Source of the DNA: Verrucomicrobiota bacterium
GTDB lineage: Bacteria > Verrucomicrobiota > Verrucomicrobiia > Opitutales > Opitutaceae
Reading direction: 5' to 3'
NCBI GenBank assembly: GCA_018239845.1
Contig: JAFEGO010000017.1
Coordinates: 37,403-101,402 of the forward strand
DNA: 64,000 nt
The translations under genes were made by a program, and so were the position numbers. The notes below the pieces were generated by a model. It was given only the letters and a program-made list of their open reading frames with translations. It made no database searches and was not told the DNA's origin. Shown in pieces: positions 18,125 to 25,079 of the stretch; within the stretch, counting starts at the first letter, position 1; the number at the start of each line of letters is the position of its first letter.

Positions 18125-19306
18125 ATGTCCTACACCGAAGATCGCAGCAGGTGGTTCGAGGGTCAGGGGCTCTGGCAGCAGACCCCGGCCTCCGATTGGA
18201 ACGATTGGACCTGGCAGCTCAAGAACCGCCTCACGTCCATCGAGCACCTCGAGAAGTACATGACCCTGACCGCCGAGGAGCGGGCGGGCGTCCTGTTCGC
18301 CGGCCACAAGCTCGCGATGGCGATCACCCCGTACTTTTTCAACCTCATCGACCGCAACGACCCCAACTGCCCGATCCGCAAGCAGCTGATCCCGCGGTCC
18401 GGTGAGATGGTGATCAGCGCGGAGGAGCAGCTCGACTCGCTCGGCGAGGACGAGCACTCGCCGGTGCCGGGCCTCGTGCACCGCTACCCGGACCGGGTGC
18501 TGTTCCTCGTCACGGACCGCTGCGCGGCCTACTGCCGCTACTGCACCCGCAGCCGCCTCGTCTCCAACGCGCAGGACTACAATTTCCATCCCGAGTACGA
18601 GCAGGCCCTGCGCTACATCGAGGCCCACCCCGAGGTACGCGATGTGCTGCTCTCCGGCGGCGATCCCCTGCTGCTCTCCGACAAGAAGCTGGAGCACCTG
18701 CTCTCGCGCCTGCGGGCGATCCCGCATGTGGAGTTTATCCGCATCGGCTCGCGCATCCCGGTGTTTCTGCCCCAGCGCATCACGCCGGAGCTCTGCGAGA
18801 TCTTCAAGAAGTACGGGCCGATCTGGATGAGCATCCACGTCAACCACCCGAAGGAGGCCACCGCCGAGCTCAAGGCCGCGTGCGAGCGCCTCTCCTTCGC
18901 CGGCGTGCCGCTCGGCAACCAGAGCGTGCTCCTCAAGGGCGTGAACGACGACGCCGAGGTGATGAAGGCGCTGATCCACCGCCTGCTCCGCATGCGCGTG
19001 CGCCCCTACTACCTCTACCAGATGGACCTCATCACCGGCGGCAGCCACTTCAAGGTGGATGTGCGCAAGGGCATCGAGATCATCCGCGCCCTCCGCGGCC
19101 ACACCACCGGGTATGCGATCCCGCAATACGTGATCGACGCCCCCGGCGGCGGCGGCAAGGTGCCGATCAACCCCGACTACGTGGAAAAGATCACCGACGA
19201 CGAGGTGGTCTTCCGCAATTACGAGGGAAAGACCTTCCACTACCCGCTCAAGAGCACCCCCGTCGTCTCGCCGGCCAACCCGGTCGAGAACGTGGTGATC
19301 GAGTGA
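18125..19306 (+). CDS. Lysine 2,3-aminomutase family radical SAM protein
   Basis: A 393-residue radical SAM enzyme that is expected to convert L-lysine to beta-lysine using a 4Fe-4S cluster, S-adenosylmethionine and PLP. The cluster cysteines are in CAAYCRYC (Cys133, 137, 140). The PLP lysine is in the glycine-rich GGGGKVPINPDY segment near the C-terminus. LSGGDPLL is the SAM-binding turn. Length is nearer to LAM (about 416) than to EpmB (about 340), and no EF-P or epmA gene is adjacent. Fate of beta-lysine (osmolyte, EF-P modification or catabolism) is not shown. The start at 18125 fits the domain start. Confidence 0.88.
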   Translation: MSYTEDRSRWFEGQGLWQQTPASDWNDWTWQLKNRLTSIEHLEKYMTLTAEERAGVLFAGHKLAMAITPYFFNLIDRNDPNCPIRKQLIPRSGEMVISAEEQLDSLGEDEHSPVPGLVHRYPDRVLFLVTDRCAAYCRYCTRSRLVSNAQDYNFHPEYEQALRYIEAHPEVRDVLLSGGDPLLLSDKKLEHLLSRLRAIPHVEFIRIGSRIPVFLPQRITPELCEIFKKYGPIWMSIHVNHPKEATAELKAACERLSFAGVPLGNQSVLLKGVNDDAEVMKALIHRLLRMRVRPYYLYQMDLITGGSHFKVDVRKGIEIIRALRGHTTGYAIPQYVIDAPGGGGKVPINPDYVEKITDDEVVFRNYEGKTFHYPLKSTPVVSPANPVENVVIE

Positions 19307-19332
19307 GCGGCTAAATCATGGATAAAGTCGGA

Positions 19333-19357
19333 CAAACCCGGATGCCGGCCGGGTTTG
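19333..19357 (+). terminator. Possible terminator hairpin
   Basis: CAAACCCGG and CCGGGTTTG form a 9-bp stem 26 bp after the aminomutase stop. There is no strong T-run, so it may only mark the 3' end or serve both convergent genes. Confidence 0.5.
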
Positions 19358-19386
19358 CCCTGAAGTATCCTTAATTGAAATACGTT

Positions 19387-20133
19387 TTACCTCAGCGCGA
19401 ACTCCGCGCTGACGGTGACGATGATGGTCTTCTCGAGCGCGGTGGTGTCGTTGTTGCCCTCCCAGCTCGTGGCGGTGGAGTAGCGCGGGTTGATCTGCAC
19501 GACGCCCATGCGGGCCGAGCGGAGGTTGCTGACCTCGCGGGCGCCCTGCCGCGCGATCTGCTCGGCGCGGGTGCGGGCGTCCTTCGTGGCCTCGGCCATC
19601 ATCTCGACCTTGGCCTGGCCGGCCTGCGTGTAGAGAAATTGGATGCCGTCCGACACCATTGCCACGCCTTGCTCGAGGAGGTCGGTGCAATCGCGGCTCA
19701 GGCGGGGCGCGGACTCGACGTCGGTCGAGCGGACCTCGACGGCCTGCGTGAGCTGGTAGCCGACGCGCTTTGCGACGGTCTCGCCGCTCTCGTCGTCACG
19801 TACGCGCTGGGTGACCTCGCGGATCTGCACGGGGAGGAGGGCATAGTCCTTCACCCCCTTGGCGCGGAGGAAGGCCTCGGTCTTGGCGAGGTCGGCCTTG
19901 AGCTGGGCGTTGGCGTCGAGCAGCGACTCGGCCTCGACGGAGAAATGGCCCTGCCAGATCGCGAGATCGGAGCGGATATGCTTCTGGGCGGAGCCGGTGA
20001 CGTCGATGATCTGGGACTCCTTGAGGTGGGTCCAGGTACGGGCGAGCACGAGGGAGGCGAAGGCGAGCCCGGCGGCCAGAAACAGGCCGGCGAGCAAGCC
20101 GAAGAGGTGGGGGCGGGAGGAGGTGGTTTCCAT
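19387..20133 (-). CDS. SIMPL (DUF541) domain protein
   Basis: A protein of about 248 residues with an N-terminal membrane anchor (LFGLLAGLFLAAGLAFASLVL) and a SIMPL domain (IIDVTGSAQKHIRSDLAIW, then LLEQGVAMVSDGIQF and ARTRAEQIARQGA). SIMPL proteins are periplasmic or outer-membrane proteins of mostly unknown role. ATG at 20133 gives METTSSRPHLFG, the usual short cytoplasmic end; ATG at 20157 or GTG at 20196 are alternatives. The 700 bp upstream hold no protein gene but carry RNA elements. Confidence 0.85.
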   Translation of the reverse strand: METTSSRPHLFGLLAGLFLAAGLAFASLVLARTWTHLKESQIIDVTGSAQKHIRSDLAIWQGHFSVEAESLLDANAQLKADLAKTEAFLRAKGVKDYALLPVQIREVTQRVRDDESGETVAKRVGYQLTQAVEVRSTDVESAPRLSRDCTDLLEQGVAMVSDGIQFLYTQAGQAKVEMMAEATKDARTRAEQIARQGAREVSNLRSARMGVVQINPRYSTATSWEGNNDTTALEKTIIVTVSAEFALR

Positions 20134-20267
20134 GGAGAAAATTGCAAAAAAGGGCATCGGACCGTTGCGTGGGCGTGTCGATGGGAAGTCATTCACAATT
20201 TTCTAATTAAACATAAGCAACGAGTTATGATATATCTTGGGCGGCCCCTGATTTTTCCCGCGGTTTT

Positions 20268-20291
20268 GAACGTTTTGCAGGTGGGCGCGTC
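20268..20291 (+). promoter_or_regulatory. ECF-sigma-like promoter of candidate sRNA 1
   Basis: GAAC at 20268-20271 and CGTC at 20288-20291 are exactly 16 bp apart, the spacing of many extracytoplasmic-function sigma promoters. The extended GAACGTTT and GCGTCTTTCCC words are repeated at the same spacing 193 bp downstream. A housekeeping reading (TTGCAG, 17 bp, TATGTA) is also possible. Confidence 0.5.
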
Positions 20292-20297
20292 TTTCCC

Positions 20298-20406
20298 TAT
20301 GTAGTCAGCACTGTTCGCAAGAGCAGTGATTTGTTTGTAGTTCTTACGGTTTGCTTGGTGTTAGGTCACACGGGCCGCCTCCTTACGGAGGCGGCCTTTG
20401 TGTTTT
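20298..20406 (+). ncRNA. Candidate small RNA 1 (tandem pair)
   Basis: About 108 nt from the predicted start to the end of a strong terminator. An 8-bp hairpin (CACTGTTC/GAGCAGTG) has a GCAA tetraloop at 20309-20328. A block GTTTGCTTGGTGTTAGGTCA at 20349-20368 is identical in the second copy. The terminator stem GGCCGCCTCC/GGAGGCGGCC (20373-20396) is followed by TTTGTGTTTT. No coding frame of any length fits. The repeated promoter, conserved box and own terminator point to a discrete transcript. Function unknown. Confidence 0.65.
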
Positions 20407-20460
20407 CAGAGGGGCAAAACCGGGCCCGAAAACTATTTTCAAAATACTTTCGGAAAGACT

Positions 20461-20484
20461 GAACGTTTCCTCCCCGGCGGCGTC
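20461..20484 (+). promoter_or_regulatory. ECF-sigma-like promoter of candidate sRNA 2
   Basis: GAAC at 20461-20464 and CGTC at 20481-20484, again with 16 bp between. The 38-bp block from GAAC to ATGTAGT aligns without gaps with the first copy; most differences lie in the spacer, as expected for a promoter. Confidence 0.5.
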
Positions 20485-20490
20485 TTTCCC

Positions 20491-20595
20491 CATGTAGTTT
20501 AGGTTAGGTTTGTAGTTTCCTTTCTAGTTTTCCCAAAAAGTTTGCTTGGTGTTAGGTCATGACAGCCGTCCCTTCGGGGGCGGCTGTTGTGCTTT
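20491..20595 (+). ncRNA. Candidate small RNA 2 (tandem pair)
   Basis: About 105 nt. It shares the 5' CCATGTAGT end, a TTTGTAGTT word and the 20-nt block at 20540-20559 with copy 1, but the middle is different (pyrimidine-rich, no GNRA hairpin). The terminator is an 11-bp stem ACAGCCGTCCC/GGGGCGGCTGT closed by a TTCG tetraloop (20562-20587), followed by TGTGCTTT. The divergence of the middle with constant ends suggests two regulators with different targets made from one ancestor. Confidence 0.65.
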
Positions 20596-20659
20596 GGGGC
20601 CCCGGGCATGACAAAACTTTGGCTTGCGCTGCGAGGCCGGCGGCGTTTTGTCCGCAACA

Positions 20660-20760
20660 GCCTGTAGGGGTGTCCTCCGCGGAGGGCTGAGATTGTGGTG
20701 CGACCGGCCACTCGACCCTCGAACCTGAAACGGATCATGCCGACGAAGGAAACAGCAGGC
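20660..20760 (+). promoter_or_regulatory. TPP riboswitch (THI element)
   Basis: The aptamer shows the conserved blocks AGGGGTGTCC, GGGCTGAGA, GACCCTCGAACCTGA and CGGATCATGCCG, and ends GAAGGAAAC, closed by GCCTG/CAGGC. It lies 76 bp before the TonB-dependent receptor start. The family binds thiamine pyrophosphate and represses thiamine synthesis or uptake genes. This is strong evidence that the receptor serves thiamine or a precursor. Confidence 0.95.
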
Positions 20761-20803
20761 GCCGCGTGAAGCGCCATCGGGGTGCTGCGGCGCCCACTTT
20801 TTT
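20758..20803 (+). terminator. Riboswitch expression-platform terminator
   Basis: GGCGCCGC (20758-20765) pairs with GCGGCGCC (20787-20794), followed by CAC and six T. The 5' arm shares three bases with the 3' strand of the closing stem of the TPP aptamer. This predicts control by premature transcription termination before the receptor gene. Confidence 0.75.
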
Positions 20804-20835
20804 CGGACGTCCGTTTCGGGTGGGTCAAATCCACC

Positions 20836-22968
20836 ATGACGAAACTCCGAATCCTCCTCCTCGCCGCCGCGACGCTCGCCGCGCTGCCGCTCGCCCGCAC
20901 GCAGACCGTGCCCGCCGACCCCGCCACCGCGCCGGTGAAGCTCGAGCCGCTCACCGTGACGGCCGATCTCTGGGCCTCGCCGCTCGAGCGCATCCCGGCG
21001 AGCGTGAGCGTGTACGACAGCGCCGCCCTCCAGGCGGGCAACGTCCGCCACTTCGGCGACCTCGTCGACAGCATCCCCAATCTCACGTGGAGCGGCGGCA
21101 CCTCGCGCCCGCGCTATTTCCAGATCCGCGGCATCGGCGAAAACTCGCAGTTTGAAGGCGAGACGCCCGACGCCACGGTGCGTTTCCTGGTCGACGACCT
21201 TGATTTCACCGGCCTCGGCACGATCGCCGGCACCTTCGACACGCGCCAGGTGGAGGTGCTGCGTGGCCCGCAGGCCGGCGCCTTCGGCGCCAATGCCGCG
21301 GGAGGCGTCGTGCGTCTCGTGACCAACGAGCCCACGCCCTACTGGACCGGCCAGATCGAGGGCACCGCCGGCGGTGACGACCTGCGCGAAGGCGGCTTCG
21401 CCGTCGGCGGTCCGCTCACCACCGGTCGCCCCGATGCGCTCATGGGCCGCCTCTCGATCTACCAGAGCGACAGCGACGGCTACCGCCGCAACGTCACGCT
21501 CAACAAGGACACCAACGCCCGCGATGAATTCACCGCGCGCCTCCGCCTCACCGCCAATCCCTCGCCGCTCTGGCGCTGGGACACCTCGCTGCTCTACGCC
21601 GATTTCGACAACGGCTACGACGAGTTCGCCCTCGATAACAACGGCCGCCTGACCTACAGCAACCAGCCCGGCAAGGACAGCCAGCGCTCCACGGCCGGGA
21701 GCCTGCGCGGCACCTTCACCGGCATCGACGGCGTGCGCTTCACCACCGTCACCAGCGCGAGCAAGTCCAAGTCCGAGTACAGCTACGACGACGACTGGAC
21801 CGCCTCCTCCTACGAGGGCTTCTACGACCTGCATCGCGACCGCACCGTATTCAACCAAGAGTTACGCATCGACTCCGCGCTTGATCGCGACGCGCTGGGC
21901 TGGATCGACCGCTGGACGCTCGGCGCCTACTACAGCGACACGCGGGAGAAGGGTAATTTCACCGACTCCTATCCGTGGGAGATCAACGGCATGACCACCC
22001 GCTACGCCGCCGAAAACAGCGCCCTCTTCGGCCAGATCGCGCACGACTTCACGCCCGCCACGCGTCTCACCCTCGGCCTGCGCGGCGAGCACGTCAGCCT
22101 CGACGGCCGCGGCACCAAGACCCACTACGACACCGCGCTCGCGGCCTACGACGTCCCGGCGGTGACCTTCCGCCCGGCCTTCTCGGACACGATGTGGGGC
22201 GGCAAGATCACGCTCGAACACGACCTCACGGCCAACGAGATCGGCTTCATCTCCCTGACGCGCGGCTACAAGGCCGGTGGCGTCAACATCGACGCGCGCA
22301 TCAACCCGCCCGCCGACCCGCTCACCTACGGCACCGAGACGCTGTGGAACTACGAGGCCGGCCTGCGCGGCAACTGGCTCGATCACCGCCTCACGGGCGA
22401 GTTCACGCTCTTCTACCTGGAGCGCCGCGATACGCAGGTGCGCGATTCTGCGGGGTACGGCGGCACCTACCGCTTCTTCACCGCCAACGCCCAGGGCGCC
22501 CACGTCTCCGGCCTCGAGGCCTCCGCGGCCTACGCGCTCACGCCCGACTGGTCGCTCCACGCCACGCTCGCGCAGATGGATTCGGAGCTCAACGCCTTCA
22601 CGCTCACGAATGGCTTCGCCGGCGGCGGTCGCAGCCTGGCCAATACTCCGCACTACGGCTACACCCTCGGCACGCGTTATGGCGCCGCCACCGGCATCCG
22701 CGCGAGCGCCGAGCTCGTGGCTCGCGCCGAGCAGTACGACTCCAACACGGAGAACGAGCCGCGCCGCGCCTTCCACGTCGTTAACGCCAGCCTCGGCTAC
22801 GCGTGGCAGCGCTGGACGCTCACCGTGTGGGCGCACAACCTCCTCAACGAAAACTACCAGAAGCGCGTCTATTTCTTCGGCAACGAGGACCCGAACTACG
22901 TCGAGACCCGCTACGAGGACCGCGCCGACCCGCGCCAGGTGGGCGTGACGGCGGCCTACCGGTTCTAA
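20836..22968 (+). CDS. TonB-dependent outer-membrane receptor, predicted thiamine uptake
   Basis: A 710-residue TonB-dependent receptor. A signal peptide (MTKLRILLLAAATLAALPLA) is followed by a TonB box-like EPLTVTA. The plug domain includes the QIRGIGENSQFEGETPD and VEVLRGPQAGAFGANAAGG segments, then comes a 22-strand-type barrel ending in VTAAYRF with the terminal Phe required for outer-membrane insertion. The upstream TPP riboswitch indicates a thiamine or pyrimidine/thiazole-type ligand. The start at 20836 was chosen because the frame upstream crosses the riboswitch terminator. No inner-membrane thiamine transporter follows. Confidence 0.9.
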   Translation: MTKLRILLLAAATLAALPLARTQTVPADPATAPVKLEPLTVTADLWASPLERIPASVSVYDSAALQAGNVRHFGDLVDSIPNLTWSGGTSRPRYFQIRGIGENSQFEGETPDATVRFLVDDLDFTGLGTIAGTFDTRQVEVLRGPQAGAFGANAAGGVVRLVTNEPTPYWTGQIEGTAGGDDLREGGFAVGGPLTTGRPDALMGRLSIYQSDSDGYRRNVTLNKDTNARDEFTARLRLTANPSPLWRWDTSLLYADFDNGYDEFALDNNGRLTYSNQPGKDSQRSTAGSLRGTFTGIDGVRFTTVTSASKSKSEYSYDDDWTASSYEGFYDLHRDRTVFNQELRIDSALDRDALGWIDRWTLGAYYSDTREKGNFTDSYPWEINGMTTRYAAENSALFGQIAHDFTPATRLTLGLRGEHVSLDGRGTKTHYDTALAAYDVPAVTFRPAFSDTMWGGKITLEHDLTANEIGFISLTRGYKAGGVNIDARINPPADPLTYGTETLWNYEAGLRGNWLDHRLTGEFTLFYLERRDTQVRDSAGYGGTYRFFTANAQGAHVSGLEASAAYALTPDWSLHATLAQMDSELNAFTLTNGFAGGGRSLANTPHYGYTLGTRYGAATGIRASAELVARAEQYDSNTENEPRRAFHVVNASLGYAWQRWTLTVWAHNLLNENYQKRVYFFGNEDPNYVETRYEDRADPRQVGVTAAYRF

Positions 22969-22980
22969 GCGGATCCCATG

Positions 22981-23068
22981 GGTAGGAGCGTGCTTGCACG
23001 CGATGTTCGATATCGCTGCGCCCCAAGGAGGGCGATGACCGCTCATCGCGTGCAAGCACGCTCCTACC
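22981..23068. repeat. Family B paired hairpin (GTAGGAGCGTGC type)
   Basis: GGTAGGAGCGTGCTTGCACG and its complement at 23044-23068, separated by about 38 bp. Each arm has its own GCGTGC-TT-GCACGC stem. It begins 12 bp after the receptor stop and could end that transcript. Confidence 0.9.
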
Positions 23069-23082
23069 TCAAGCACTCCACC

Positions 23083-23112
23083 GATTCGCGCCCATTCGCG
23101 TGATTCGCGGGC
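23083..23112. repeat. Family C repeat, single arm (ATTCGCG type)
   Basis: Three imperfect units around GATTCGCG, CATTCGCG and GATTCGCG, directly at the stop of the acetyltransferase gene. The inverse form of the same word is at 33611-33642. Confidence 0.65.
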
Positions 23113-23655
23113 TCACTTCCGCATGAGCACGACCGGCAGCCGCTCACCGTTGGTGAGCGCGATGTCGCGGCGCGCCGTCACGGTGTAACCACACGCCGCG
23201 TACAATGGCTCGCCGGCCAGGGTGGCGACGATCTCGATCGTGCCATACCCCGCGGCTCGCGCCGCTTCCTCGGAGAGCCGGACGATCTCCCGGCCGATGC
23301 CGCGGCGGGTGAAATCGGGATGCACGAAAAACGCACGGATGATCGCCGGCTCCGTCCGCGGATCGCGCCGCGTGTCGTCGGCTGGCTTCCCGTGGTCGCC
23401 GCCATAGGCGGTTTTCCGAAAACTCCAGCCGCCGCAGCCGGCGATCTTATCGCCCGCCACCGCGACGAAGTACGTGCCATCGCGGATGAGCTGCGAGTCG
23501 CAGCCAAACACCGGCCCGATGGCCCCGTCGAGCTGCGCCGGCGTGTAGTGTCCGCTCTGTAGCACCCGCGCCGAGAGCGGGATCAGCGCCTCGAGCGCCG
23601 GGATGTCGGCGGGCCCGGCGAGGCGGTAAGTGAGGGGGATGAGGGTCGCAGGCAT
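23113..23655 (-). CDS. GNAT family N-acetyltransferase
   Basis: A 180-residue GNAT protein. The acetyl-CoA binding motif is FFVHPDFTRRGIGREIVRLSEEAA (quoted in part: RRGIGREI), preceded by an AGCGGWSF strand and followed by LYAACGYT. The acceptor substrate is not evident. The start at 23655 (MPATLIPL) is the conventional choice. Confidence 0.87.
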   Translation of the reverse strand: MPATLIPLTYRLAGPADIPALEALIPLSARVLQSGHYTPAQLDGAIGPVFGCDSQLIRDGTYFVAVAGDKIAGCGGWSFRKTAYGGDHGKPADDTRRDPRTEPAIIRAFFVHPDFTRRGIGREIVRLSEEAARAAGYGTIEIVATLAGEPLYAACGYTVTARRDIALTNGERLPVVLMRK

Positions 23656-23658
23656 GGA

Positions 23659-23760
23659 TTTACACCAAGATCGCAAAGGCAGCGAAGGGCCGATCCGTCG
23701 CGGCGTAAAGCCGCTCCTACAGCAAATCGGACCTCAGCGATCTTTGCGGCCTTGGTGTAA
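23659..23760. repeat. Long inverted repeat with nested half family B arm
   Basis: Outer arms TTACACCAAG and CTTGGTGTAA-type with GCAAAG/CTTTGC words inside. The centre includes GTCGCGGCGTAAAGCCGCTCCTAC (written in part: GCGGC-GTAAA-GCCGC), a family B-like single arm. It fills the gap between divergently placed genes. Confidence 0.75.
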
Positions 23761-23821
23761 AAATCCCCGATCCCGCTCCGGCTTGCGCGGGGGCGGCGGG
23801 GGCGTTTGACTGCGGAGACCG

Positions 23822-24418
23822 ATGATCGGACTCCACGAAGGCCAGGGCGCCAAGGCGAAGAAGAAGCAGGCGGAGCGCGCCTTCACGCTGTTGCTCACCG
23901 TGACGGGGACCGAGCCGCGCGTGTGGCGGCGGATCGTCGTCCGCGAGTCGATGTGGTTGTCGCGGCTGCACGATACGATCCAGGTGGCGTTCGACTGGTT
24001 CGACTACCAGACGCACGCGTTCAGCCTCGATGACCTGCGCTTTGGCAATCCGGTGAAGCGCGACGACCTCACGATCGAAGACGACCGGGATGTGACGCTG
24101 GCCGACCTCGATCTCGAGCACCGGGGGCGTTTCGTCTATGCCTACGATTTTGGCGAAGGCTGGTCGGTGGAGATCAAGGTCGAGAAAACCGGCGCCGTGA
24201 CCAAGGGCGCCGTCTATCCGGCGTGTCTCGCCGGCGAGCGCGCGGGACCACCGGAGGATTGCGGCGGACTGGAGGCGTTTCACGACATGCTGGCCTGCAT
24301 CAAGGAGCCGCAGACCGAGCTCGGCCGCGAGTGGCTGGAGTGGCTCGGGCCAGACTATCAGGCCGAGGTCTGCGACGTGAAAAAGCTCAATGCCGCCTTC
24401 AAGAAATTGATGAAGTAG
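23822..24418 (+). CDS. Plasmid pRiA4b ORF-3-like protein
   Basis: A 198-residue protein of the pRiA4b ORF-3 family. The signature is WRRIVV then LSRLHDTIQVAFDWFDYQTH (quoted in part), YAYDFGEGWSVEI, and a C-terminal CLAGERAGPPEDCGG. The family is widespread on plasmids and in accessory DNA and has no firm function. It stands alone here and opens a stretch with accessory character (23.8-27.8 kb). Confidence 0.87.
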   Translation: MIGLHEGQGAKAKKKQAERAFTLLLTVTGTEPRVWRRIVVRESMWLSRLHDTIQVAFDWFDYQTHAFSLDDLRFGNPVKRDDLTIEDDRDVTLADLDLEHRGRFVYAYDFGEGWSVEIKVEKTGAVTKGAVYPACLAGERAGPPEDCGGLEAFHDMLACIKEPQTELGREWLEWLGPDYQAEVCDVKKLNAAFKKLMK

Positions 24419-24591
24419 AAGCAGTTAGAGTACGGCGCGGGCTGAGGCTGCAGCCAATAGCCTATTTGGGCCGGTATTTGGACCATTTTATCGGTAAGTC
24501 ATTGTAAATTAATGACCTGAAAACACGGATGGCACTCTGTTTGACGTGAGGGGTCGGAAAGGTAGGTTAGCTACGTTCTTTAACAGGTATC

Positions 24592-24641
24592 TGGTCAGCC
24601 GGGAGGCGTTGCGGCTCGTCTGCGAAGCCTCCATCTGACCA
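24592..24641 (+). promoter_or_regulatory. Hairpin abutting the start codon of the 83-residue gene
   Basis: TGGTCAG (24592-24598) pairs with CTGACCA (24635-24641), and inside it GGAGGC (24602-24607) pairs with GCCTCC (24627-24632). The second arm ends in the A of the ATG. GGAGG, the only ribosome-site-like word, is buried in the stem. This could control translation. The remaining gap from 24419 shows nothing else that I can support. Confidence 0.5.
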
Positions 24642-24892
24642 TGAATAAAAAGACTAGGACTAAACAGCTCCACGTCGTAAATCCGGGGATCCTCTCAGGA
24701 GTGACCTTTGTCGCTTGGTATGAAGTCGATGACTGCAACCAGCCGACGGATGACTTTCTCTTCGATGATGACACCCAGGACGAGCAACTGGAGTCCACCA
24801 ACAAGACTGACTGGAAACAGACGGTCGCCACCCCTTTTCAGAAGGGCTGGGATCGCTTGATCCGTCAGCTTCCGTGGCGCAAGGCTGCCTGA
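24641..24892 (+). CDS. Small acidic protein of unknown function
   Basis: An 83-residue protein with a basic start (MNKKTRTK), an acidic centre rich in Asp, Glu and Gln (about residues 29-56), and a basic C-terminal helix (GWDRLIRQLPWRKAA). GC content is visibly lower than in its neighbours, which suggests transfer or relaxed codon use. A structured 5' region and a strong terminator frame it, supporting a real transcript. No family is recognised. It lies between the pRiA4b ORF-3-like gene and the SLOG/TIR pair. Confidence 0.6.
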   Translation: MNKKTRTKQLHVVNPGILSGVTFVAWYEVDDCNQPTDDFLFDDDTQDEQLESTNKTDWKQTVATPFQKGWDRLIRQLPWRKAA

Positions 24893-24916
24893 GCCGAGCC
24901 GCGGGTTATAACCAGA

Positions 24917-24963
24917 AAAAAACACCCGGGCGGGGATGCAAATCCCCGTCCGGGTTTATTTTT
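24917..24963 (+). terminator. Strong intrinsic terminator
   Basis: A 14-bp stem (24924-24937 with 24942-24955) with a GCAA tetraloop, an A-run before and TTTATTTTT after. It could terminate transcripts from both strands. Confidence 0.88.
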
Positions 24964-24989
24964 GCCCGGAAGGGACGATTTTCGGAATT

Positions 24990-25070
24990 TTCGCCACAGA
25001 TTACACGGATGGGCACAGATACCGATCCACCGATCCTTATCTGTGGTATCTGTGTAATCTGTGGCGAAAA
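24990..25070. repeat. Family C hairpin (CACAGATTA type)
   Basis: Arms with CACAGATTA, CACGGATGGG and CACAGATAC units and a near-perfect complement ending TTCGCC/GGCGAA. It lies 10 bp after the stop of the SLOG gene on the minus strand. Confidence 0.88.
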
Positions 25071-25079
25071 AATCCGTGG

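Noticed and set aside
20299..20304. ATG-TAG start-stop pair conserved in both candidate sRNAs
   Set aside because: No ribosome site precedes it and the block is better explained as the conserved 5' end of the RNAs; not reported as a coding element.
20557..21858. 433-codon frame opposite the riboswitch and receptor gene
   Set aside because: It would read through the TPP riboswitch and sRNA 2 terminator and has shadow-type composition.
6806..25070. Possible CRISPR array suggested by repeated CACGGA words
   Set aside because: Units are directly adjacent without spacers, form hairpin arms, and no cas gene is present.
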